DNA of 64,000 nucleotides from Plantago ovata (Eukaryota; Streptophyta; Magnoliopsida; Lamiales; Plantaginaceae): assembly GCA_028274465.1 (NCBI GenBank), contig CM051458.1:31756692-31820691 (forward strand), written 5' to 3'. Every line of letters starts with the position of its first letter. Position 1 is the stretch's first letter. Of the stretch, positions 50,035 through 60,402 are shown one piece after another. The position numbers and the translations under genes were made by a program. The notes beneath the pieces are model-generated. The model made no database searches, was not told the origin of the DNA, and was given only the letters and a program-made list of their open reading frames with translations.

Positions 50035-50967
50035 ATGGCAGAGAAGACGCTAGAATATATGCCAGAGACGATCAAACTTCTAATCATGCGCAAGATAGTC
50101 GCTAATAGTACGACCGATTGGGCTAACATGAAGTTAAGGTATATTATCCTTTGAATTATTTGATCAACACTGATAGTTAAGTACCAATCGTTCAATTTCT
50201 CACTGGTTTTCCCCTGCAATTGAAGTTGCAAATATTTCAATGCACTTGGAGAGGAACTCTACGTGTACATGAAGTTGAAAATCCACGACAAAGATTGGAT
50301 TCCAAGGCCGCTTTGGGACAGGTGCAGGGAAAGCGGAGATGTAGATACAATCTTCGCAGATGCATTGGTATTTCACTATTAGACACCCTGATTTCTTTAT
50401 GCATACTCTTCTTTTAATTAGAATTTAGAAATGAAGTATGTGGAATTACAATTAATGCACCAATAGCCCTTGAATGACTATTACTTTTTATAAATTATGA
50501 ATTAGGTGCAGTTCGTAGCCAACAGAAATGAAGAAGTGGCTTTAAACCTCTTGCGCATATGTCGAGACGAGGGTCATCCAATCGCACATTACACCGAGAT
50601 GATGTTTGCGCTGCGTGGCAATTTGTTTGGAGCAGCCCAAAAGCAGGAGTGCATTCAAGCATTTTGTAGGTTCAAGCGCAGCGATGGAGGTATATTGAGA
50701 ACCCGGGCATGCAGACTGATTGTTACTAGACGATTGGAATATGCATGGCTTCCATGGGGATTCGAAATAAGGCCACCATTTTGTCCGCAAGCTGATGACC
50801 CTTTCCATGCGAAGTATTATAACTGGAGCTATGAAGAGCTAGATGATATATTGGAGTGTGATTTATGCACTGCAGTATTCGAGCTTGATTGCTTATTTGG
50901 GAAATACAGACGTAATATTCTCTCACAGATTTATCAGGAGAGGGAACAAAGACGACGTGTCAATTAG
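50035..50967 (+). CDS. F-box-like protein, At2g35280/At1g67623 type (three exons)
   Basis: There are three exons with GT-AG borders: 50035-50138, 50226-50367 and 50506-50967. They give 708 nt, 235 residues, and the phases fit without any break. The N-terminus (MPETIKLLIMRKIVANST, about residues 9-26) resembles a weak F-box. It is followed by SCKYFNALGEELYVY and LWDRCRESGDVDTIF, then a Sel1/TPR-like middle (ANRNEEVALNLLRICRDEGH). The Cys-rich end includes CDLCTAVFELDC. This arrangement matches plant F-box proteins of the At2g35280 group, which are presumed SCF adaptors. The CACTA element C1 is inserted 75 bp upstream of the ATG, so the native promoter is displaced by 7.6 kb. The gene lies between a CACTA terminus (41326) and a second tnp2 relic, so it may be cargo. 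The open frame is intact. Confidence 0.75.
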
Positions 50968-51147
50968 TAGCTTGTGACATTGTCTTTGTATTTTGTTGGT
51001 TATGTCGACCTACTGCCTTTTGTATATGTATATGTATAACTATAATGTTGAATGAAGGTTGTTTTCCTTATTAAAAGTTTGTATGAATCTTGCCAATATG
51101 GCAATGTATATGTTTACTTGCCAATATACTTTTTATAGATAAACGTC

Positions 51148-53435
51148 AGAACAAGAAATCAGGAAATAAGAGAGGAGAAATCAGAAAAAATTGAAAAATG
51201 CACTGGTGGCCCTTGGATTCTGCCCAGAACTGATGTTCTTGCATATATGATCATCTCTACAAGTTCTCATAGACTTGTTGAGGTTATATGAATGATGTCT
51301 TGATGACATGAACTGGCAAAACAAGAATATAGAGAATCTGAGACCGTAAACAAGAGAAAAATGCAAAAATGGACTAGTAGGACTTTGATTCTTCTTAGAA
51401 CTATGATTGTACTGTAAATGAGTATATGGACAGGTTCATGTATGCATTTTAAGGTTATATGAATGAGGTTTGGTTGGTAGGACTTACGAGAACAAGAATT
51501 CAGGAAATAAGAGAGGATAAATCAAAAACAATTGAAAAATGCACTGGTGGCCCTTGGATTCTGCCCAGAACTGATGTTCTTGCATATATGATCATGTTTA
51601 CAAGTTCTCATAGACTTTTTGAGGTTATATGAATGATGTCTGCATGAGATGAACTTGCAAGACATGAATTTAGATAATATGAGACCATAAACAAGAGAAA
51701 AATGAAAAAATGGACTAGTTGGACTTTGATTCTCCTCAGAACTGTGATTGTCCTGTAAATGAGTATATGGACAGGTTCATGTATGCATTTTAAGGTTATA
51801 TGAATGAGGTTTGGTTGGTAGGACTTACCAGAACAAGAATTCAGGAAATAAGAGAGGATAAATCAGAAAAAATTGAAAAATGCACTGGTGGCCCTTGGAT
51901 TCTGCCCAGAACTGATGTTCTTGCATATATGATCATCTCTACAAGTTCTCATAGACATGTTGAGGTTATATGAATGATGTCTGCATGAGATGAACTTGCA
52001 AAACATGAATTTAGAGAATCTGAGACCATAAACAAGAGAAAAATGAAAAAATGGACTAGTTGGACTTTGATTCTCCTCAGAACTGTGATTGTCCTGTAAA
52101 TGAGTATATGGACAGGTTCATGTATGCATTTTAAGGTTATATAAAGGAGGTTTGGTTGGTAGGACTTACCAGAACAAGAATTCAGGAAATAAGAGAGGAT
52201 AAATCAGAAAAAATTGAAAAATGCACTGGTGGCCCTTGGATTCTGCCCAGAACTGATGTTCTTGCATATATGATCATCTCTACAAGTTCTCATAGACATG
52301 TTGAGGTTATATGAATGATGTCTGCATGAGATGAACTTGCAAAACATGAATTTAGAGAATCTGAGACCATAAACAAGAGAAAAATGAAAAAATGGACTAG
52401 TTGGACTTTGATTCTACTCAGAACTGTGATTGTCCTGTAAATGAGTATATGGACAGGTTCATGTATGCATTTTAAGGTTATATGAATGAGGTTTGGTTGG
52501 TAGGACTTACCAGAACAAGAATTCAGGAAATAAGAGAGGATACATCAGAAAAAATTGAAAAATGCACTGGTGGCCCTTGGATTCCGTCCAGAACTGATGT
52601 TCTTGCATATATGATCATCTCTAAAAGTTCTCATAGACTAGTAGAGGTTATATGAATGATGTCTGCATGAGATGAACTTGCAAAACATGAATTTAGAGAA
52701 TCTGAGACCATAAACAAGAGAAAAATGAAAAAATGGACTAGCTGGACTTTGATTCTCCTCAGAACTGTGATTGTACTGTAAATGAGTATATGGACAGGTT
52801 CATGTATGCATTTTAAGGTTATATGAATGAGGTTTGGTTGGTATGATGTACCAGAACAAGAAATCAGGAAATAATAGAGGATAAATCAGAAAAAATTGAA
52901 AACTACACTAGTGGCCATTGGATTCTGCCCAGAACTGATGTTCTTCCATATATGATCATATGTACAAGTTCTCACAGATTTTTTGAGGTTATATGAATGA
53001 TGTCTTCATGACATGAACTGGCAAAACAAGAATATAGAGAATCTGAGACCGGAAACAAGAGAAAAATGCAAAAGTAGGACTTTGATTCTTCTCAGAATTG
53101 TGATTGTACTATAAATGAGTATATGGACAGGTTCATGTATGCATTTTAAGATTATATGAATGAGGTTTGGTTGGTAGGACTTACCAGAACAAGAATTCAG
53201 AAAATAAGAGAGGATAAATCAGAAAAAATTGAAAAATGCATTGGTGGCCCTTGGATTCTGCCCAGAACTGATGTTCTTGCATATATGATCATCTCTACAA
53301 GTTCTCATAGACTTATTGAGGTTATATGAATGATGTCTGCATGAGATGAACTTGCAAAACATGAATTTAGAGAATCTGAGACCATAAACAAGAGGAAAAT
53401 GAAAAAATGGAGTAGTTGGACTTTGATTCTTCTCA
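51148..53435. repeat. Satellite-like tandem array, 341-bp dimeric unit
   Basis: About 6.7 copies of a 341-bp unit. The marker ctgatgttcttgcatatatg recurs at 51230, 51571, 51912, 52253, 52594 and 52935 (spacing 341 each time), then at 53268 (333). Each unit consists of two related halves of 171 and 170 bp, both starting aggttatatgaatga (for example 51281, 51452, 51622). Most units are about 95% or more alike; the outer copies are the most diverged. No coding capacity. It lies 180 bp after the F-box-like gene. Confidence 0.93.
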
Positions 53436-53588
53436 TTTGATTATGCTGCAAGTTCCATAAACATAATGCTGCAAGAACTAGACACCACAGAACAACCTGA
53501 TCATCAGTACAACAAACTATTTTCAAACTCACATATAGACGGGAATAAATATCAAGAAACAGATACAACATTTGTTGTCTACGTAAAT
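53436..53588. other. Short unassigned flank between the array and the solo LTR
   Basis: About 150 bp without recognised motif. It continues after the solo LTR at 55691, as shown by the shared TAAAT, so it and 55691-55830 were one stretch before the insertion. Confidence 0.5.
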
Positions 53589-55690
53589 TGTAAGAAAATA
53601 TGGTCAGAGTTACCCCTAGGGTACGCAGCGGAATTTCAAAAAATTTCTTAACATGCAGGTTAATTGACCATGTATATAGCGTATATATTAAATACATTAA
53701 TCAGAAGACTTACAATACTCCAAAAGCAAGAATAGGTATTGAATCGATACGCCAATCGATGAAGTCTTCGTAATAGTCCAGTGAATCTTCTCCTTCGTCG
53801 AAGTCGAAGATATCTGCAAGACAATAAAAGTTAGTTTTCAGCTTTTTGAACCTCAACCTTGGTATCCACGGATGAACAGCTTATCGGAAAGAATGCTAGG
53901 ATATTCTTTATGTGGCCAAGAAGATGAGGCGGCAATTTTCCTCCGGTGGGAGTGGCGCGCGCGGCTTATGGAGAGGTAGGGGAGAGCTTTTTATTTTCTC
54001 TAAGAAAACTGGTAGAAAGAATGATTTAGAATGATCTTGAATCAACTGTATTTTCAACCATGTCAAAAGCTCTATAATAGTCTACTATATATAGTAGTCA
54101 ATAGAAGCCTAAAGAATAATCAATTAGACTTCATAAAGGAATAAGAATCTAATTCTTATTGCACAAGGAAACCAATTCATGTCTAGATTCATTCCCAATA
54201 AAATTAAAACTCAATCAGGAAAATCTAACTTATCCCTTGACTTCTAATAGAGGAAGGAGTCGAACTCCTTCCCCTACTACTACACTGCTGCGCACGCGTC
54301 TAAGGGGGGTCAGGTGGGTCCCGATTTTGGGACCCACTTATAATTCTAAGGCAATTCAAACTCCAAGTAGATTTTGCCCATGTGCATATATTAATTCTAA
54401 ATTAACATATCCTTTCAAATCAAACCTCTATTATATTTCTAAAATATAATCTTTAATTGTATTTACATAAAATAAAATTAATCAGCCAATTCAATTAACA
54501 ATTCCAAATCATTAATTAAACCACAAATAATTATAATTAATTCCAAATCAATCATAATTCATCAATCACAATTAATTCTAAATTAATTGCGATTCCATCT
54601 TCAAGGATATTCGCATAAGCTGAATCACCACATAGTGTGACCCATAGGGCCTCATTGTATTAGGCAAGTGCTACACTAGGCAACATGGAATTCCTAGACG
54701 GTTCCATTTGCAATATTAATACATGAGGACGTTTGAGAGGTTTCTCAAAGCAAACCCTTTCGTTGTGAAGTCTGTGCGCTCAACGCGACGATGGTAACGT
54801 CCCTTCATCTGACTGACTCGAATGCATCTAGGATCGATGAAGTGTCTATCCGAATAATACATCCACGGGCGTCTTCAGTGAGTTGCTTGGTGAATCCAAT
54901 ATCTATTATGACTATCATAATAATATTGATACGTTGGCCAGCGATTTGACCAATCACAACTATGAACGACTATGAGCAGTGCTCTCCTGTGCTACACATG
55001 AGAGATGAATCCTTCACAGAAGCACTTATCATCCCCATTTGTATGTAGCCATAATCCTGGATCGTGTCTTGGGTCAACTGCTTATTCAGAGCTGACATCG
55101 ACGGGTCCACCAAGGATATGGGGCAACAAATGTGATGATAAAGTCCTGTAAGTCCAAAGGACGACTGATATCACTTCGACAACTTTCCGGTTCCCATAGA
55201 CACTTCGGTGTAGAGTATACATCGATGGGAGTTTCCGGTGGGTACTTCCATTCTTCGGTAATCACCCTTCGAACAACTATGCGGAGTTATGGGAACGTTT
55301 CTTGATTGTCCAGCAATCCGTTCCGTGGTCGTGGGATCGGCTCACACTTGCTCTAACAAGTATAACCTCCACGCATACTAGTCTCATCTGGTTCATTCAG
55401 ACCCCTACATCCGGACTAGGGAGAGTTTGGGATAGATGATAACTCACATATCTCCCACTATCTGTGTGATCGGTCATCTATCCGAGGGGACATGTTTGAT
55501 ATCAATACAGACAGGAATAGATATATGACATGTTGTATGCCTGGTGTAATATAAATATGAAATAGATACTCAATAGTCAAACAAACAAACATATATTATA
55601 TTACGTTGACCGGTGTAATAGTACATATATGCCCTTAATAAGGGCTGTATGCCCTTAATAAAGACTGTCTCTAGGACATATACACTATCA
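53589..55690 (-). mobile_element. Solo LTR of the element A family, reverse orientation
   Basis: A 2,102-bp LTR that reads, on the minus strand, from TGATAGTGTATATGTCC (55690) to CATATTTTCTTACA (53589). It is flanked by TAAAT on both sides (53584-53588 and 55691-55695), a perfect target-site duplication. No interior is attached. It differs clearly from the two other A LTRs (roughly 85-90% alike by eye), so it is older. The exon-like cassette with its acceptor- and donor-like borders is retained (about 53700-53820, minus strand). Confidence 0.9.
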
Positions 55691-55831
55691 TAAATAACGA
55701 CCAGATGATCAACAAAGCTCGATAATTCAAAATGGAAAATTTCATTAAAAATTAAGTACAGTTGTAAAATTACAAGCTATGATCTAATCTACGTAAACAC
55801 AACCAGTTGATCAGCAAAGCTAGATAACGAC

Positions 55832-56920
55832 TCAAATATGACACTTGCATCTCCTCCTCTTTCCCTTCGGTCTCTCACAGTCCCCATCCTCACTATGGCA
55901 CGAGTTCGTGGCCTTTGTTTCATCAGGGTCCAGTTCTTCAAACAATTCCAAGTCTAATTCTTCTATGAAATGTTCAGAATCGTCATCACCACCATCCTCA
56001 TCATGATCACCTCCAGGTCTACTTTCCTGCCTTACCTTATTGAACTCATCTATATCTACAATATCTGGCTCCAAGTCATCCCGAACAAGGTGAATTGCAT
56101 CAACATGAGGATCAACGAGTTCATTAACCCCCTCCTACTCGTATTGCTGCATTGGACTTTCAAAAGAAGAGCTCCCAACATCACGCTCTTCGACTATCGA
56201 ATTTTCAGGAAGGTCCCATAAATATGTATGTTGAATTTGTTGAACTACTATCCAATTCTCTCCCCATTTAGTATCATTAAGATAAAACACTTGCTGGACA
56301 TGTATAGGTAAAACAAAAGGATCTTGTTTGTACCATCTGTATCTTTTGTCGATGCTAATGAAGCGCTTATCATCCACAATTCTTTTACCTTGCCCAGTTT
56401 GCTTTCCTGTATCATACCACTCACATCGAAACAGTACCACTTTACGACTACCAAAATACGACAGCTCAACGACACCATCTACAAACCCGTAGAAGTCCAT
56501 TTTCTTACCTTTGTGCTCACCTTCAACCAACACACCACTATTCTGAGTTGTTCGACGAGCCTCATGATCCTTTGTATGGAAACAAACTTCATTCACGATG
56601 CAACCATTAAAATAATTTGTCATGTTGAGTGGACCATTAGCAAGTGCCCACAATCCATCTGTTGCAGCAGCATCTTTCTTTATTGCGCAAAACATTAACC
56701 TACATAAATTTTACAACCATTACCAGAATAAGAAATCTCAGCAAGTATTCACTGTACGCTTATACGGGGAACAATGCAATTACAGACAACATATGTACTT
56801 ACATGATCCCTAAACCATACATGGAATCGTTTCATTTCAGGGTCGGTAATTGGTAAGGTTTTGGCTTCTTCAATTGTAATGCCTCGAGACTCTGCTACGA
56901 ACATCCTTGCAAATTTCATA
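55832..56920 (-). pseudogene. Second CACTA tnp2 relic, C-terminal part with DUF4216
   Basis: On the minus strand, a first piece (about 56920-56815: ITIEEAKTLPITDPEMKRFH) is followed by an intron-like gap. A longer piece comes next (56695-56135: GLWALANGPLNMTNYFNGCI, VVLFRCEWYDTGKQ, QDPFVLPIHVQQVFYLND), which is the DUF4216 region of CACTA transposases. After an in-frame TAG at 56135 the same frame goes on into an acidic tail (VDIDEFNKVRQESRPGGDHD) ending at 55832. It is distinct from tnp2 of C1 in sequence. The N-terminal side is cut at 56923 by a reverse B-family LTR. It may belong to the CACTA element whose left end is at 41326. Confidence 0.8.
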
Positions 56921-56922
56921 TT

Positions 56923-57211
56923 TGTTGGTCCCTTTAAACAACAAGAAAAGACTAGAGGGGGGGGGGGTGAATAGTCTTTTCAAACTTTCGTCGTTTAAAA
57001 CTTTCTTAGCAAATGCTTATTACTTTTCAGTAATGAGCTTGCTGATACTTAACTTTCTCAGCAAGCGTAAGTTACTTTTCAGTAGCTAGGTTTGCTGATA
57101 CTTAAAATCAGAGAGCGAAAGTCTTTGATACAATAAGTGCTCTTTCAGTAAATGAAGGTTTCAGCAAGTGATGTGAGTGACTGTGTACAGAGAGATATGA
57201 TTTGCTGAAAA
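56923..57211 (-). mobile_element. Part of an element B-family LTR, reverse orientation, cut by the gap
   Basis: Starts TGTTGGTCCCTTTAAACAAC, the exact complement of the end of the LTR at 29433, with the G run (about 56955-56966) that matches the C run there. It continues with TTGCTGA and TCAGCAA words until the N gap. Inserted in the second tnp2 relic. The rest of this element is not assembled here. Confidence 0.9.
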
Positions 57212-57311
57212 NNNNNNNNNNNNNNNNNNNNNNNNNNNNNNNNNNNNNNNNNNNNNNNNNNNNNNNNNNNNNNNNNNNNNNNNNNNNNNNNNNNNNNNNN
57301 NNNNNNNNNNN
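57212..57311. other. Assembly gap of exactly 100 N
   Basis: Second scaffold gap. The contig to its right begins at once with one arm of a long inverted repeat. Confidence 0.98.
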
Positions 57312-57950
57312 TTGAAACTAGGGGAGACATATGTTAGTGTTGAAATATGTCCAGTCCGCATGTACGAACTGGAGCGGTTCTAAGAGCGGCGACAAAGCAA
57401 CATAGGCCCGTCGTCCTCAAGGGGCAAACCACACCCAAGTATGTCACTAAGGTGTGGATCGACCAACATAGGCTCCGACCATCACTGGGAGGATAACCCT
57501 CAAAATAAGCCCTCACAAGGACAAAGCTGCCAGTGGGCTCGAGGAGCATCTCTCGGGCTCGAGGAGACCTTACGTCAAGGTAACGCTCCTTGACAGAAAC
57601 TGAGCAGGACCTACTCGCATCATCCACGCACAGGAAGGCACGAGGACCCAGAGCGACCAGCCATGGTTGCTCCTTGGGCCAAGGCCCACGGACCTCCTTA
57701 TGGGCCTGGGCCGAGGAAGGCCTCAATCCTTGCCGTACACGTGGCGTGATCCTACGCGACCGGAAGCTGAAGGGTCACAAGTATATAAAGGCCTCATTTA
57801 CTCCTCAACAGTAAGCATTAATGACACCACACGAGCACCACTTTCACTACTCATACTAGGGAAGCCTCACAACTCCCTACTCGTAAAGTCGCCTCTCCGG
57901 TCTGATACCTTACAGACCGGGCAAGAGACACTAACCCCCCCCCTCTAGTC
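57312..57950 (+). mobile_element. Tat-like gypsy LTR, plus orientation, at the contig start
   Basis: Starts TGTTAGTGTTGAAATATG at 57332, preceded by a polypurine-type tract (ctaggggagaca). It contains a TATATAAAGGCC box (about 57781-57790) and ends in a run of C followed by ctctagtctatttca. It is the inverted counterpart of 58015-58620 and about 95% like it by eye. The interior of the element it belongs to would lie to the left, in the gap. Confidence 0.75.
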
Positions 57951-58014
57951 TATTTCAGGTACGAGGAAGATACAAGAAGGCTCATTTCAGGTACGAGGAA
58001 GCTACAAGAAGGGG

Positions 58015-58620
58015 GTTAGTGTCTCTTGCCCGGTCTGTAAGGTATCAGACCGGAGAGGCGACTTTACGAGTAGGGAGTTGTGAGGCTTCCCTAGTATGAG
58101 TAGTGAAAGTGGTGCTCGTGTGGTGTCATTAATGCTTACTGTTGAGGAGTAAATGAGGCCTTTATATACTTGTGACCCTTCAGCTTCCGGTCGCGTAGGA
58201 TCACGCCACGTGTACGGCTAGGATTGAGGCCTTCCTCGGCCCAGGCCCATTAAGGAGGTCCGTGGGCCTTGGCCCAAGGGAGCAACCATGGCTGGTCGCT
58301 CTGGGGTGCTCGTGCCTTCCTTGTGCGTGGATGATGCGAGTAGTGTCCTGCTCAGTTTCTGTCAAGGAGCGTTACCTTGACGTAAGGTCTCCTCGAGCCC
58401 GAGAGATGCTCCTCGAGCCCACTGACAGCTTTGTCCTTGTGAGGAGCTTATTTTGAGGGTTGTCCTCCCATTGATGGTCGGACCCTATGTTGGTCGATCC
58501 ACACCTTAGTGACATACTTGGGTGTGGTTGTGCCCCTTGAGGGACGGCCTATGTTGCTTTGTCGCGCTCTTAGACCGCTCCAGTTCGTACATGCGGACTG
58601 GACATATTTCAACACTAACA
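58015..58620 (-). mobile_element. 3' LTR of the minus-strand Tat-like element T
   Basis: On the minus strand it starts TGTTAGTGTTGAAATATG (58620), directly after the tract ctagggggaca. It has the same TATATAAAGG box (about 58158-58168) as the inverted copy. Its 3' end meets the other LTR across about 60 bp holding two direct repeats of ttcaggtacgaggaag. It belongs to the gag-pol at 61377-63998, which is on the same strand. Confidence 0.75.
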
Positions 58621-58865
58621 TATGTCCCCCTAGTTTCCAAGTATCTTTGTAGAAGATAGTTGAGGAACTATGTTGAAGTAGAGGTCGAGCAGAGCCTCGA
58701 CTAGTAGTGGGCGAATAAAGATTTCCGTATTCGCACCTTGGTATCTTTCCCTCCTCCTATCTCTCCCTCCCCCCCCCCTTTTTATAGGGTGCGAGCAGAC
58801 GTTGCTCGGACCGTATGAAAAGAGGTATTTTTGCTGGGAAAGATCGGATCCGGGTAAGTATTCCT
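58621..58865 (-). mobile_element. Element T 3' non-coding region next to the LTR
   Basis: Holds the polypurine tract (minus strand, 58621-58633) and a C-rich run (about 58769-58778). No gene. Confidence 0.65.
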
Positions 58866-59205
58866 TGGTGGAATGGAATGACTTCCTGCCGCTTTTTGCT
58901 TGCAAAGTATCTCGCGGAGAGATACTTGTGTAAAAGGAATGGAATGACTTCCTGCCGCTTTTTGCTTGCAAAGTATCTCGCGGAGAGATACTTGTGTAAA
59001 AGGAATGGAATGACTTCCTGCCGCTTTTTGCTTGCAAAGTATCTCGCGGAGAGATACTTGTGTAAAAGGAATGGAATGACTTCCTGCCGCTTTTTGCTTG
59101 CAAAGTATCTCGCGGAGAGATACTTGTGTAAAAGGAATGGAATGACTTCCTGCCGCTTTTTGCTTGCAAAGTATCTCGCGGAGGGATACTTGTGTAAAAG
59201 GAATC
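58866..59205. repeat. 66-bp tandem repeat, five copies
   Basis: The marker acttcctgcc recurs at 58881, 58947, 59013, 59079 and 59145, always 66 bp apart. Units are almost identical; only the last shows clear changes. Because 66 is a multiple of three and the unit has few stops, it creates long but meaningless open frames on both strands. Tandem repeats between pol and the 3' LTR are a known habit of Tat-lineage elements. Confidence 0.93.
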
Positions 59206-59548
59206 TCGAGGAGAGTAGCTTCATGAGAGACTCCTCGATCCCCTGACACGTGTCCGTCAAGTTTTCGCTCTTCTGACATTTTCCACCATGTTGTCCCGAG
59301 GAGGACAGATCATGGTCGTCGACCTGTCTCTGCGTGTCTCGAATAGCCCGGTGCTCGCGCCGCGAATTGATTGCTGTGGTTAGGTAATTCGCTTCGACTT
59401 TGGGAACCGTGACCGCTCCAGAGCGGGAGCGTGGAGGGCATAACCGGTAATTCGCCAGGCGGCCGTAATCTGGACCGTTGATCTTGGACACGTGGTCGGT
59501 CTGGATGGCGCGAGGACATGCGTCGTTTCGTATCCCCGAGATACCCTT
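59206..59548 (-). mobile_element. Element T 3' non-coding region between repeat array and antisense promoter
   Basis: GC-richer stretch without recognised gene; several short open frames but none with family similarity. It directly precedes the plus-strand TATA box, so it may hold upstream control sequence of the antisense ORF. Confidence 0.5.
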
Positions 59549-59557
59549 CTATAAATA
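59549..59557 (+). promoter_or_regulatory. TATA box of the antisense accessory ORF in element T
   Basis: ctataaata, a good plant TATA box. About 220 bp downstream is a consensus splice donor (GTAAGT, 59771-59776), and an acceptor (cccacctttag, ending at 60401) lies one base before the ATG at 60403. Together these outline a plus-strand transcript with a 631-bp intron in its 5' UTR. Confidence 0.6.
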
Positions 59558-60402
59558 GGTCAACACTCGGTCATTCCACACTTTTCGCAATCCGAATATT
59601 CAAAGCTAAAAAGAGAGAGCGAGGAGAACTTCAGAGATCGACGAGTGTGAGTGATCGAGCCAAGTGACGTGCGAGGAGCCTTTCCGGTGTGCAGAATCCC
59701 GTTTTCAGGCGAACTTTCGACTTTTTCCGGCCTTCTTTCCGGTTTCAAACTTTCATCTACTTAAAAGCAAGTAAGTTTCCGGTTCTTTGCCTTTAATTTC
59801 TCCTCTTTCTGCTTCTTTTTGCCTTGAATTCTCTGCTCTTTGGCTTTTGCATGTTAGCTTTCTTCTTTGATTTTTGCCTCCCGGAATGTTGTCATCTGAG
59901 TAATTACCTGTGGATTGACGCCTGAGAACGGCATTGGACTTAATTAAACTGTAAATGGACTTGTAACCGGACTTTAACGGAATCGATTTGGATGGATTTG
60001 ACTTGCATGGCCGTAGAAGTAGCTCCCCTTTTCTTTGCTGTATACCCCTTGTTGCCTCCTCATTAGCGTACGGCTGTAGAAATAACTGTAGGAAGTTTTC
60101 TCGGGCGGTTGGTCGCTCTATGCATGCTTTTCGAGATTTATATATCGTGCTCGCTCTTATTTTGCTGTATATGCATGTGGTCATGCTGCCCGATTTTTTT
60201 ACTCATGCTTTGAGCGGTTGGTCGCTCCTTGTATGCTCCTCGCTCTACTTTTGCTTTTCTGTAGAGTAACTTCTTGATTTATTTGCTCTTTCCTTTTTGA
60301 GATTTTTCTCCGTTCGGGAGGTCGAACTTTAATGAACATACCTAAAAGGACCTCTCGGACTATCACAAACCATCCTAACTTCTTTCTTTGCCCACCTTTA
60401 GG

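Noticed and set aside
51148-53435. 341-bp array as LTR pieces or a gene family
   Set aside because: Spacing is strictly periodic, units have no open frame, no terminal TG/CA structure, and halves are related to each other as in satellites.
58866-59205. Possible CRISPR-like array
   Set aside because: Units are contiguous without unique spacers, and the context is a plant retroelement.
58630-59491. Long repetitive open frames on both strands with a 22-residue period
   Set aside because: They come from the 66-bp tandem repeat. The period is a multiple of three, so frames stay open in several phases. No family similarity.
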